From SB25 sp029560875 (GTDB lineage: Bacteria > Bacteroidota > Bacteroidia > Bacteroidales > Tenuifilaceae): DNA of 64,000 bases. The stretch is taken from positions 56,957-120,956 of the forward strand of contig DAOOPM010000009.1 of assembly GCA_035388225.1 (NCBI GenBank). Direction: 5' to 3'. The translations under genes and the position numbers were made by a program. Of the stretch, positions 50,747-58,986 are shown one piece after another. Position 1 is the first letter of the stretch. Every line of letters begins with the position of its first letter. Under the pieces are notes generated by a model. That model had not been told where the DNA came from, did not search any database, and was given only the letters and a program-made list of their open reading frames with translations.

Positions 50747-51448
50747 CTAAACGTTATAAGCATAAGCCAAAGTTCCAATGCTAACTTTAGAAGAAGTTCC
50801 AGTAAGAATAGTATTTGCACAAACCTCTAGCGTAGCACCTGTTGTTACAACATCATCAACAAGAAGTACGTGTTGATTTTCAACTTTCTCGGGGTTAATA
50901 ATAGTAAACGCTTCGGAAACATTTTTCACCCGTTCTTCTCTGGATTTTTTGGTTTGCGTTTGAGTATACTGGTTACGGATTAGCACATCGGTTATTACAG
51001 GAATACCCATTCCTTTTGAAAGTCCATCGGCAATTTTTTCTGCTTGGTTGTACCCGCGTTCCTTAAATCGTTTAGGGTGTAATGGTACAGGAATAATTGC
51101 ATTTATGGATGAGTATATTTCCGATTTCTTCAACTCATAGCCGAACTCCTCGCCTAGCTTAACGCCAATATCGTAGCGTCCAGTGTACTTGAGTTGATGT
51201 AATAGCTTACGGTATCGACTTCCTTTTGTAAAAAAGAAAAAGGAGCAGGCGTTCTCAACGTTCACCCTGCCCCAAAATATTTTTGCAACTTGATTATCGG
51301 TGGAGTTCCAATAACGCGTACGTGGTAAATGGTATATGCACGATGTGCAAATAACTTCTTCGCCCCGAACAAGCCCATTATGGCAAATTGGACAAATATT
51401 AGGGTAGAAAAGGTTTAAAAAATCCGTTAGCACCCGTGCGATGCCCAT
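50747..51448 (-). CDS. comF: ComF-family phosphoribosyltransferase-like protein
   Basis: A 233-residue ComF family protein. The N-terminal four-cysteine zinc finger uses CPIC (about 18-21) and CTSC (33-36). The phosphoribosyltransferase fold follows with IIPVPLHPKRFKERGYNQAE and the PRPP loop HVLLVDDVVTTGATLEVC. In competent bacteria ComF helps import transforming DNA; in others the role is unclear. It lies 3 bases after the DUF2147 gene, read leftward. Confidence 0.9.
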   Translation of the reverse strand: MGIARVLTDFLNLFYPNICPICHNGLVRGEEVICTSCIYHLPRTRYWNSTDNQVAKIFWGRVNVENACSFFFFTKGSRYRKLLHQLKYTGRYDIGVKLGEEFGYELKKSEIYSSINAIIPVPLHPKRFKERGYNQAEKIADGLSKGMGIPVITDVLIRNQYTQTQTKKSREERVKNVSEAFTIINPEKVENQHVLLVDDVVTTGATLEVCANTILTGTSSKVSIGTLAYAYNV

Positions 51449-51450
51449 GG

Positions 51451-51897
51451 CTACTGCTTATCGCGGGTCCAAACAACCTCTTTACCAATAAGCGAGAAAC
51501 CAATGTAGCCCTTAACATGAAGTTTGTCGAAGTTATTATCCTCGAACCACATTAGGCATTTGTAGGTTTTTCCCTCTTTTGGGTCGTAAATTTTACCATC
51601 AACCCACTCTTTATCCTTTTGATTGTAGGTAAAGCCATCGAGTAAGCGTAATCCCATAATTGGGCGCGATTGTAACTTTACATCGGGGTTTTTATCGTCA
51701 ACTTTGGGTTTTCCATTTTTGTTGGGCTCACGTAACCACGAAATTTCGCCGTTGAATTTTCCTTTAGCATCCTTGCTAATGGTTACCTTGGAATCGCCGT
51801 ACTGTGTAAGCCAAGTACCTAAAACTTTGGAATCGTCCTGAGCAAAAACTGCAAATGCAAAGAGCATTGTAACCGATAGAACAAATAGTTTTCTCAT
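51451..51897 (-). CDS. DUF2147 secreted protein
   Basis: A 148-residue exported protein. The start at 51897 gives MRKLFVLSVTMLFAFAVFAQ, a signal peptide, which makes the upstream TTG/ATG extension to 51960 unlikely. The mature domain (DUF2147, PF09917) shows KVLGTWLTQYGDSKVTISK, FNGEISWL, GLRLLDGFTYN, GKIYDPKEGKTYKC and VKGYIGFSLIGKEVVWTR, a lipocalin-like beta pattern. Function unknown; periplasmic or outer-membrane location is expected. Confidence 0.88.
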   Translation of the reverse strand: MRKLFVLSVTMLFAFAVFAQDDSKVLGTWLTQYGDSKVTISKDAKGKFNGEISWLREPNKNGKPKVDDKNPDVKLQSRPIMGLRLLDGFTYNQKDKEWVDGKIYDPKEGKTYKCLMWFEDNNFDKLHVKGYIGFSLIGKEVVWTRDKQ

Positions 51898-51966
51898 AGT
51901 ATTAATTTGGTTAGTGAATCTATTTAGTTCAATATTACAAAAAAAGTCAATTGGTTGCACCCGATG

Positions 51967-52749
51967 TTATTCCTTTAGTTCCACAATAAAACAATCTTTG
52001 TAAATTTTAGCAATCTTTTCTTTAGCCGTTTCGGCTTCTTTTCTGTTGCTGAAGGAGCCAACCATCAATCGGTATATTTTTTCGCCATTAATGGTGGTCA
52101 CTTGAATTTTAGTCTCTTTTTTAGTAGTATTCTGGATGTCGGCAGCAATTCTAAGCACATTAACGAGTTCTTTGTAACCTCCAATTTGTATTGAGAAGCC
52201 TTTTGCCTCAGATACTTCAACTTTTAAGGTGAATAGTTCCGATTCCTTTTTCTTTTCCTCTACCTTATCTGTGGTCTCAGTTTTTTTAGTTACAGTTGTC
52301 TCTTTTTCCACCTTGGGTTGATTTACAACCTCTGGATTTTCGGTTTTTTGGGTTTGCTCAACAGGTTCTGCTTTTTGGATGCTATAGCCATTGTTATCAA
52401 CCACCTCAATGCTAACCTTAACGGTTGCTTTACCAGCCATCCCAAGGCGCTCGGCTACCGATTGGCTAACGTCAATTATGCGATCGGGGGAAAATGGTCC
52501 ACGGTCGTTAACGCGCACTATCACTGTGGCATTATTTTCTAAATTGGTAATTTTAACTAGCGCTCCAAATGGAATTGACATATGGGAGCAAGTTGCTTTT
52601 TTGTGGCTAAATCGCTCACCCGATGCAGTTGTGCGTCCCTCAAACTCCTTGGCGTAGAAAGATGCCATTCCCTCCTGTCTAAATCCAACTTGTGCGTTGG
52701 TGTTAACGCTTAGCAATACAATAAAATATAATCCTAATAAAACTCTCAT
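51967..52749 (-). CDS. rlpA: RlpA-like septal lytic transglycosylase with SPOR domain
   Basis: A 260-residue exported protein. Signal peptide MRVLLGLYFIVLLSVNTNA, then a double-psi beta-barrel RlpA domain: QEGMASFYAKEFEGRTTASG, MSIPFGALVKITNL and VRVNDRGPFSPDRIIDVS, retaining the catalytic Asp and the DRGPF signature. A Lys/Glu/Thr-rich linker (about 130-190) leads to a C-terminal SPOR domain (about 190-260) that binds denuded septal glycan. Likely acts on peptidoglycan at the division site. No lipobox cysteine is seen. Start at 52749 chosen over a TTG two codons upstream. Confidence 0.88.
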   Translation of the reverse strand: MRVLLGLYFIVLLSVNTNAQVGFRQEGMASFYAKEFEGRTTASGERFSHKKATCSHMSIPFGALVKITNLENNATVIVRVNDRGPFSPDRIIDVSQSVAERLGMAGKATVKVSIEVVDNNGYSIQKAEPVEQTQKTENPEVVNQPKVEKETTVTKKTETTDKVEEKKKESELFTLKVEVSEAKGFSIQIGGYKELVNVLRIAADIQNTTKKETKIQVTTINGEKIYRLMVGSFSNRKEAETAKEKIAKIYKDCFIVELKE

Positions 52750-52785
52750 AAGCAATTCTTTAATCCGACGTTTAGTTTCTAATCT

Positions 52786-53451
52786 CTATTTTATGGCTCT
52801 ATTTAAGAATGCAATAAGCGGGAACATCTCACGGTAAACAACCAAAGCATGTTCCAGAATGTTTGATTTTAGCAATTCACTATTGGGGAGTTCGTGGAAA
52901 GGGGTGATATGTTTTAGTTTAAGGAACTCATCAACCTTAGAGCCAGCTTCAAATCCCCTTGGAAGTTTTTTCAACTTCTCAGTTTCGTCGAAAACAAAGT
53001 ATTTTTTGAAACTTTTGGACTCAACAATTTTTAAGAACTCGTCCTCGTTATCAGATATTTCCTCGCGTATTCTTTTCATAATGTCGTTTGGAGCCATATA
53101 AATACCACCAGACAGGAACGATGCGTTAGGCTCAATATGAAAGTAATAGCCTGCAAAACTGCTTTTACGGCCACCAATGGCAATATAGGCACCAAGGTTT
53201 GTTTTGTATGGTTCCTTGTTGGGCGAGAATCTAACATCCCTGTAGATACGGAACAAACAATCGGCAGGCTCAATTAACCCTAAACTTTTATCGAACTCGT
53301 TAATTCCAGCAATTAGTTGTAACAGGAGTTGCTTAAAGTTTTCAGTTGCTTGTGTGTAGTGGTTTTTGTTGTCCTGGAACCACTCCCTGTAGTTGTTCTC
53401 CTTAAGTTCCGAAAGGAATTCAATGGTGGCTTGATTTATTTGGGTGTTCAT
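52786..53451 (-). CDS. DUF2461 (TIGR02453) family protein
   Basis: A 221-residue cytoplasmic protein of the DUF2461 family. FLSELKENNYREWFQDNKNHY opens it, CLFRIYRDVRFSPNKEPYKT is the most conserved part (RxxRDxRFxxDKxPYK in the family), and FHIEPNASFLSGGIYMAPND follows. The enzyme activity is unknown; a fold related to 2'-5' RNA ligases or phosphoesterases is not visible to me. It is the first gene of a leftward run with rlpA, DUF2147 and comF. Confidence 0.88.
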   Translation of the reverse strand: MNTQINQATIEFLSELKENNYREWFQDNKNHYTQATENFKQLLLQLIAGINEFDKSLGLIEPADCLFRIYRDVRFSPNKEPYKTNLGAYIAIGGRKSSFAGYYFHIEPNASFLSGGIYMAPNDIMKRIREEISDNEDEFLKIVESKSFKKYFVFDETEKLKKLPRGFEAGSKVDEFLKLKHITPFHELPNSELLKSNILEHALVVYREMFPLIAFLNRAIK

Positions 53452-53692
53452 GGTTGCATTTTTTTCAAAAGTAGTACAAAAAGTTAAAACTTTTTTTGGA
53501 TTTCCTGAATATAAAATGATATATGGGTTAATTAAAACTGTGGGTTTAGCTTATTATTTAATTACGATACCAGACCAAAGGAATTGTGCGTGAGCAAGAA
53601 TAAATAATAAAGTTGAACTTAGCGAAAGTGTGCTTTTTTACTTAGAGAATACAAACTAAATTTGACTAAATTTGAACACAGATCTTAATAAT
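53452..53692. other. Gap with tandem -7 elements before the methylase
   Basis: This 240-base divergent region between DUF2461 and the D12 methylase has no gene I can support. Two copies of TAAATTTG (53657-53664 and 53667-53674), 10 bases apart, fit the Bacteroidota -7 element for rightward transcription. There is no TTTG at the matching -33 distances; a run of T's lies near 53634. The rest is AT-rich without evident structure. Confidence 0.45.
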
Positions 53693-54670
53693 ATGACATT
53701 AAAAAAAAATAAAATCAAGAACGATAATATCTCAAGAGATGAAACCCTACATAGTTCCAATAATACTGTAGCACACCCGTTCTTAAAATGGGCTGGAGGA
53801 AAAAGGCAGTTACTTGAGAAGTTTCAAGAACTCTATCCCACTCAACTAAAACAAAAAAAAATTAAAACTTTTTATGAGCCCTTTTTGGGCAGTGGTGCGG
53901 TGTTTTTCGACATTGCTCAGAAATTCGATATTAAAAGTGCTTACCTTTATGATATTAACGAAGAATTAATACTAACGTATAAGGTTGTTCAAAAAGATGT
54001 TTCTAAACTTCTTGATTTTTTGTATCACTATCAGAAAGACTATATCAAACTCGACAAAAAAGAACGACAGAATTTTTTTTATGATCAGCGGAACAGCTAC
54101 AACCTGCAACGTTTTAACATTAACTACAGCAAGTACTCCGAACACTGGTTCCCAAGAGCAGCGCAGCTCATTTTTCTAAATAGAACTTGTTTTAATGGGC
54201 TTTATAGAGTTAACTCTAAGGGAGAGTTTAACTCTCCAGTAGGAGACTACGTTAATCCAGTAATTTGTGATGAAAAAAATTTGTTGGCAGTTCATAAGGT
54301 ATTACAAATAGCAGAGATCAAGAAAGCCGATTTTAAGCAGGTTGTTACTGATCTAAATGAGCAATCATTTATATATTTCGACCCGCCATATAGACCAATT
54401 AGTAAAACTGCTAGTTTTAATGCATACAGTAAGCATGCGTTTGATCATAATGAACAAGTTGAACTTGCTAGTCTGTTCCGAAAACTCGACCAGCAAGGAA
54501 TGCTAATGATGTTGAGCAATTCCGATCCGAAGAACAACGATCCAAACGACAATTTTTTTGAAGAAATTTACAATGGATTTAATATTACTAGGGTGCCTGC
54601 AAAACGAATGATAAATTCCGATTCAAATAAACGTGGGGCTATAAATGAAATTGTTGTTACAAATTATTAA
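53693..54670 (+). CDS. D12-class DNA adenine N6-methyltransferase
   Basis: A 325-residue alpha-type adenine methyltransferase of the Dam/M.DpnII-like D12 class. HPFLKWAGGKRQLLEKF and FYEPFLGSGAVFFD form the SAM site, LIFLNRTCFNGLYRVNSKGE is the D12 signature, and SFIYFDPPYRP has the DPPY catalytic motif. RMINSDSNKRGAINEIVVTN ends the protein as in the class. No restriction endonuclease lies next to it, so it appears solitary. The target may be GATC as for Dam, but this needs methylome data. The ATG at 53693 fits the start of transcription expected from the tandem -7 elements. Confidence 0.92.
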   Translation: MTLKKNKIKNDNISRDETLHSSNNTVAHPFLKWAGGKRQLLEKFQELYPTQLKQKKIKTFYEPFLGSGAVFFDIAQKFDIKSAYLYDINEELILTYKVVQKDVSKLLDFLYHYQKDYIKLDKKERQNFFYDQRNSYNLQRFNINYSKYSEHWFPRAAQLIFLNRTCFNGLYRVNSKGEFNSPVGDYVNPVICDEKNLLAVHKVLQIAEIKKADFKQVVTDLNEQSFIYFDPPYRPISKTASFNAYSKHAFDHNEQVELASLFRKLDQQGMLMMLSNSDPKNNDPNDNFFEEIYNGFNITRVPAKRMINSDSNKRGAINEIVVTNY

Positions 54671-54703
54671 ATCGTCTAAGGAGATAAAATAACGTAGTTA
54701 CAA

Positions 54704-54994
54704 ATGAAATCTTTAAAGGCAATAGCCATTTTCTATCAGAAACTAATTATTCCGACCTTGTTATCTTCAATAATAATTAACCTATTTGGCACATTATTAT
54801 TTGGTGTTTTTTCTTTTAAATTCATAGGTATATCCTATGTTCTACTTGGATTGTTATTTCAATTTTTTATATACGAAATTGGCTATCCTGAGGAGTATTA
54901 CTTTTACTTTAACCTAGGTTTGAATAAATATGTACTTTGGTTTTCGAACCTACTTATTAGTTTACTTATAGGAATTATTATATCTTATTTATGA
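54704..54994 (+). CDS. Small membrane protein, partner of an ABC ATPase
   Basis: A 96-residue hydrophobic protein with three likely transmembrane helices (about 13-35, 37-58 and 75-96). I recognise no family. It overlaps the downstream ATPase gene by ATGA, so the two products are probably made in equal amounts and work together. It is smaller than any usual ABC permease; several copies would be needed to build a channel, or it may be a regulator or anchor. Confidence 0.6.
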   Translation: MKSLKAIAIFYQKLIIPTLLSSIIINLFGTLLFGVFSFKFIGISYVLLGLLFQFFIYEIGYPEEYYFYFNLGLNKYVLWFSNLLISLLIGIIISYL

Positions 54995-55653
54995 CAGGAT
55001 TGCACGTAGATAGCGTAATTAAAAGTTTCGATACTCGACAGGTATTAACCGACATATTCATTTCTTGTGACAAAGGTGATATTATTGGTCTACTTGGCAG
55101 GAATGGAAGTGGAAAGTCGACTCTTTTAAAGATTATTTTTGGTTCACTACAAGCCGAAAGAAAGTTTGTAAAGGTCGAAGGAAAGATTGTTTCTGGAACA
55201 TTCAACAACCACAAGTTTATAAATTATTTACCTCAACATAATTTTCTGCCAGATCACATTAGTGTAAACAGGATAATTGATGTTTTCTGTTGTAAAAGTA
55301 GTGTGCTTTTGATAAAAAAGCATTACCTGATAGACCCTTTCCTTAAAAGGAGATATAGAGAATTATCGGGGGGAGAGAAAAGAATTCTGGAAATTTTTTT
55401 GATTATTTACTCAAACTCAAAGTACACCTTAATTGATGAGCCCTTCAACGGCATTGCGCCTGTTTACAAGGATGAGATAAAACGAATCATTACAGAGCAA
55501 TCTAGGTACAAAGGTTTTATAATTACTGACCACGATTATAGAAATGTCTTAGATGTTGCAACTCGAATTATTCTTATGCACGATGGCGGTACAAAAGAGG
55601 TTAAGAGCAAAGAAGATTTAGTTAATTGGGGGTATATTACTAAGGCAGTTTAA
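54991..55653 (+). CDS. ABC transporter ATP-binding protein
   Basis: A 220-residue ABC ATPase. Walker A is GLLGRNGSGKSTLLKIIFG, the Q-loop is NYLPQHNFLP, the signature RELSGGEKRILEIF, Walker B YTLIDEPFNGIAP and the switch histidine IITDHDYRNVL. The helical subdomain is short and the region after the Q-loop is Cys-rich (VFCCKSSVLL). Similar stand-alone ATPases are frequent in Bacteroidota, generally without an assigned substrate. The only candidate membrane partner here is the preceding 96-residue protein. Confidence 0.88.
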   Translation: MTGLHVDSVIKSFDTRQVLTDIFISCDKGDIIGLLGRNGSGKSTLLKIIFGSLQAERKFVKVEGKIVSGTFNNHKFINYLPQHNFLPDHISVNRIIDVFCCKSSVLLIKKHYLIDPFLKRRYRELSGGEKRILEIFLIIYSNSKYTLIDEPFNGIAPVYKDEIKRIITEQSRYKGFIITDHDYRNVLDVATRIILMHDGGTKEVKSKEDLVNWGYITKAV

Positions 55654-55663
55654 ATTTTTGGTA

Positions 55664-55704
55664 CAAACAAAAAGCACTTACAACGGGTTGCTTTGTAAGT
55701 GCTT
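55664..55704 (-). terminator. Terminator after tRNA-Lys
   Basis: Leftward, aagcacttacaa (complement of 55693-55704) pairs with ttgtaagtgctt over 12 bases, loop of 9, followed by TTTTTGTTTG. It begins 8 bases past the encoded CCA of the tRNA and also lies just after the convergent ABC gene stop. Confidence 0.8.
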
Positions 55705-55711
55705 GATTGTG

Positions 55712-55787
55712 TGGTCGGCTCGGAGAGGATCGAACTCTCGACCCCATGATTAAGAGTCACGTGCTCTACCAGCTGAGCTACGAGCCG
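55712..55787 (-). tRNA. tRNA-Lys(CTT)
   Basis: A full cloverleaf on the minus strand. The 7-base acceptor stem CGGCTCG/CGAGCCG is perfect, discriminator A is followed by an encoded CCA (55714-55712), the D arm starts TAGCTCAGCTGGTAGAGC, the anticodon stem CGTGA/TCATG encloses loop CTCTTAA with anticodon CTT, and the T arm is GAGAG TTCGATC CTCTC. It reads AAG codons. Confidence 0.95.
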
Positions 55788-55860
55788 ATTTTTATTGAGG
55801 ACACAAATTTAATCCTTATTTTCTTTTGAAAGTTAAAAATTAACTTTTTTTAGCGATAAA

Positions 55861-57696
55861 TTATTCCACAGTAACTGATTTCGCTAAGTTTCTGGGTTGG
55901 TCAACGTTACATCCTCTAAGCAAGGCTATATGGTAAGCCAGGAGTTGAAGCGGAATTACTGAAAGTAACGCACCTACAACTTCGCCCGCTTCAGGAATCT
56001 CAATAACGTAATCGGCCATTTGCTTGATAACAGTATCACCTTCGGTAACCATAGCAATAATAACACCCTTACGAGCCTTTACTTCCTGAATATTGCTTAC
56101 AATTTTTTCGTAACTGTTGTCTTTTGTAGCAATAACCACAACAGGCATAGTGTCATCGATTAGAGCAATTGGGCCGTGCTTCATTTCTGCTGCAGGATAC
56201 CCCTCAGCGTGGATGTATGAAATTTCCTTGAGTTTCAGAGCACCTTCCAATGCAACGGGGAAGTAATATCCACGGCCAAGGTAAAGAAAGTTCGTTGCAT
56301 TTTTAAAACGTTCCGAGATGTTTTGAACAATTGGATCCGTTTTAAGAATGCGTTCAATTTTGTCTGGAACAAGATTTATTTCGTTAATAAGTTCATTATA
56401 TCTATTGTCGTCAATAACACCTCTCTTGTATCCCAAAAGAATAGCTATCATTGTAAGCACAGTAACTTGTGCTGTAAAAGCTTTGGTTGAAGCAACGCCA
56501 ATTTCTGGTCCTGCATGCGTATAAACACCAGCATGTGTTTCCCTAGGAATACTTGACCCAACAACGTTACATATTCCAAGAACAAGTGCTCCGGATTCTT
56601 TTGCTAATCTTATTGCAGCAAGCGTATCGGCAGTTTCCCCACTTTGACTTATTGCGATAACAATATCATCCTTATAAATTATGGGATTTCTATACCTAAA
56701 TTCCGACGCGTATTCAACCTCAACAGGTATTCGAGCCAAGTCTTCAAGTAGGTATTCTCCAACAAGCGCAGCATGCCATGAAGTACCGCAGCCAATTAGA
56801 ATAATTCGTTTTGCTTCAACTAGGTTTGGAATAACCTTGTATAAACCTCCCAAATGTATATCCAGTGGGTTTGTAGATACTCTTCCTCGAAATGTATCTA
56901 GAATACTTCGAGGCTGTTCAAATATCTCCTTAAGCATAAAGTGATCGAATCCACCTTTTTCAATCGCTTCGATATCTAAATCAAGTGTTTGGATGTTTGG
57001 CTCAAGCGCTTCGTTGTAAATGGTTTTAAGCACCATCTCTTCTTTTCGAAGAATTGCAACATCATTATCGTTTAAGAAAATAACACTATTTGTATACTCT
57101 ATTATTGGAGTTGCATCGGAAGCAACAAAATATTCTCCATCACCAACACCTACAACAAGGGGGCTACCCTTTCGTGCTGCAATTAGGGTGTTTGGTTCAT
57201 CTCTGCATATTACAACAATTCCATAGGCTCCAACTACTTTTGTAAGAGCTAGACGAACAGCTATTTCTGGAGTAACACTTCCTTTTCGGTAGATATACTC
57301 AATAAGATTAACGAGAACTTCAGTGTCAGTCTCAGATTTAAAAGTGTAACCTCTTTTTTCCAGTTTGCACTTTAGATTGCTGTAGTTTTCAATAATACCA
57401 TTATGAATTAGGATAAATGTCCCACTCATCGACTCGTGAGGGTGGGCATTGATATCGTTCGGTTCACCATGTGTTGCCCATCGAGTATGCCCCATGCCGA
57501 TAGTTCCAGTTACAGGGTTGGTTCCAATAAAATCTTCTAGGTCTGAAACTTTACCCTTGCATTTTGCAGTGTATGGTTCATTCCCAATAACGCATACACC
57601 TGCAGAGTCGTAGCCTCTATATTCTAAACGTTTAAGTCCGTTTATAATAATTGGAAAGGCTTGTTTATTCCCAATATAACCAACAATTCCGCACAT
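55861..57696 (-). CDS. glmS: Glutamine--fructose-6-phosphate aminotransferase
   Basis: GlmS, 611 residues, makes glucosamine-6-phosphate, the first step to UDP-GlcNAc. MCGIVGYIGNK gives the N-terminal nucleophile Cys2, GYDSAGV and GHTRWATHGEPNDINAHPH belong to the glutaminase domain (1-240). Two SIS domains follow: GCGTSWHAALVGEYLLEDLA, ISQSGETADTLAA, GYPAAEMKHGPIALI and the C-terminal NLAKSVTVE. Full length and no missing motif. It overlaps the DUF4270 stop by one base. The product feeds the UDP-GlcNAc-derived sugars of the surface loci in this window. Confidence 0.97.
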   Translation of the reverse strand: MCGIVGYIGNKQAFPIIINGLKRLEYRGYDSAGVCVIGNEPYTAKCKGKVSDLEDFIGTNPVTGTIGMGHTRWATHGEPNDINAHPHESMSGTFILIHNGIIENYSNLKCKLEKRGYTFKSETDTEVLVNLIEYIYRKGSVTPEIAVRLALTKVVGAYGIVVICRDEPNTLIAARKGSPLVVGVGDGEYFVASDATPIIEYTNSVIFLNDNDVAILRKEEMVLKTIYNEALEPNIQTLDLDIEAIEKGGFDHFMLKEIFEQPRSILDTFRGRVSTNPLDIHLGGLYKVIPNLVEAKRIILIGCGTSWHAALVGEYLLEDLARIPVEVEYASEFRYRNPIIYKDDIVIAISQSGETADTLAAIRLAKESGALVLGICNVVGSSIPRETHAGVYTHAGPEIGVASTKAFTAQVTVLTMIAILLGYKRGVIDDNRYNELINEINLVPDKIERILKTDPIVQNISERFKNATNFLYLGRGYYFPVALEGALKLKEISYIHAEGYPAAEMKHGPIALIDDTMPVVVIATKDNSYEKIVSNIQEVKARKGVIIAMVTEGDTVIKQMADYVIEIPEAGEVVGALLSVIPLQLLAYHIALLRGCNVDQPRNLAKSVTVE

Positions 57697-58976
57697 TATC
57701 GAAGTTTGGTATAAGTTAATCTAAGTTTCATTTTTCTACTGTTGTTGCTTCCTGAATGAAGAACGACACGAGATATGCCAGTTTCATTACTTGAAAAAAC
57801 ATATAAACTTTTATCTTCTAGTTCACCTTCAAGAAGTCTTTGTAGATGTTGTGTAATATTAAAACTATAATCTTCAGAGTAAGGTCTATATTTACTACTG
57901 TATATATATCTATTTCCTTTCTGATTTGTTGCCCAATCCTTATTAATTTTAAACCCTAATGTTAGATCTTTTGCAATTGTATCGGGTGTAGTAGTTTCTG
58001 GCGTGTGTTTTCCGATTAACAATTCTGCTTTGTTTATAATAATTGGCATTGAATCAACCCACTGAGTAACTCCATCCAGGTTAATTCTTCCATAAACACC
58101 ACCAAGATTTTGGACATAAAAAACAGAATCTTGCGTAATCGTATCGTTTAGATTTTTAATAGATTTTGTTGGGTTTGCTTTGCTAAGGTCGTGTTGATAA
58201 TGAAAAAATCTAGATCCACTAAAGTTAAAATACTTAACTTTATTAAAAACAGAATCTTTTCCATCAAAAATTTTATTGTAATGATAATATAGAGAAATTA
58301 CCAAACTTGTTGTTGGCAGAGTATATGCAACACCACCTTCACCCAACAGATCATTACAACTAATATATAAGCCTTTGTATTTGGTATAGAATAGTTTGTA
58401 ATTTGTAAGGGCAGTTGAATCCATAAGATATCTAGCAAAACTAGTATCAATAGGTAGTTTTAGATTTTTTTGACCGCCTTTATAGGTGAATGTAAATAAT
58501 GGAGTGGGATTATAATGACCCTCAATACTTTTTAAAGCATTATATGGTTCCCAAAGCACCATTGTATCTGTAAGTTCGTGCACTTTGATGGTTAATGTTT
58601 TGGATGAATCTCCATAATGAGAGACTGGCGAAAAGTAAAAAAAAATCGAATCTGGTTTTGCTGTCGAACCGCCATAACCCTCTGTGGACTCTGGTGTAAG
58701 ATACCTGCCAACAAATCCCCCTTTAGTTGTTCCAAAAATTTCGCTATTCACGAAACCAATCATGCCATATGAAAATAAAAACGTACTTATTGAATCTTCT
58801 TGAATTGTATAAGAAGATAATTCAAATAAAGTATCTGTTTTTACAGCATACTTATCGTCGTCAGGAATAAGGTTGTTTCCTAAAAATTGTGGCTCATTAT
58901 AGCAAGAATTGAGTAGTAATGCGGAAATACTGACTAAACAAAATCTTTTGAAAACTTTAAAATTAGAAGTGCGCAT
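57696..58976 (-). CDS. DUF4270 lipoprotein
   Basis: A 426-residue DUF4270 (PF14092) protein found in Bacteroidota. The N-terminal signal ends in the lipobox LLLNSC (about 20-25), so it is an outer-membrane or inner-membrane lipoprotein. NNLIPDDDKYAVKTDT and GFVGRYLTPESTEGYGGS are characteristic family segments. The rest is a beta-rich extracytoplasmic domain. Function unknown. It is cotranscribed with glmS (TAATG junction), a recurrent order in the phylum, as I recall. Confidence 0.86.
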   Translation of the reverse strand: MRTSNFKVFKRFCLVSISALLLNSCYNEPQFLGNNLIPDDDKYAVKTDTLFELSSYTIQEDSISTFLFSYGMIGFVNSEIFGTTKGGFVGRYLTPESTEGYGGSTAKPDSIFFYFSPVSHYGDSSKTLTIKVHELTDTMVLWEPYNALKSIEGHYNPTPLFTFTYKGGQKNLKLPIDTSFARYLMDSTALTNYKLFYTKYKGLYISCNDLLGEGGVAYTLPTTSLVISLYYHYNKIFDGKDSVFNKVKYFNFSGSRFFHYQHDLSKANPTKSIKNLNDTITQDSVFYVQNLGGVYGRINLDGVTQWVDSMPIIINKAELLIGKHTPETTTPDTIAKDLTLGFKINKDWATNQKGNRYIYSSKYRPYSEDYSFNITQHLQRLLEGELEDKSLYVFSSNETGISRVVLHSGSNNSRKMKLRLTYTKLR

Positions 58977-58986
58977 ATTTTTTAAT

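Noticed and set aside
53693..55653. A restriction-modification or phage-defence island made of methylase, membrane protein and ATPase
   Set aside because: No nuclease is present, the ATPase is a normal ABC type and the methylase is separated by 33 bases without overlap; proximity alone is weak evidence.
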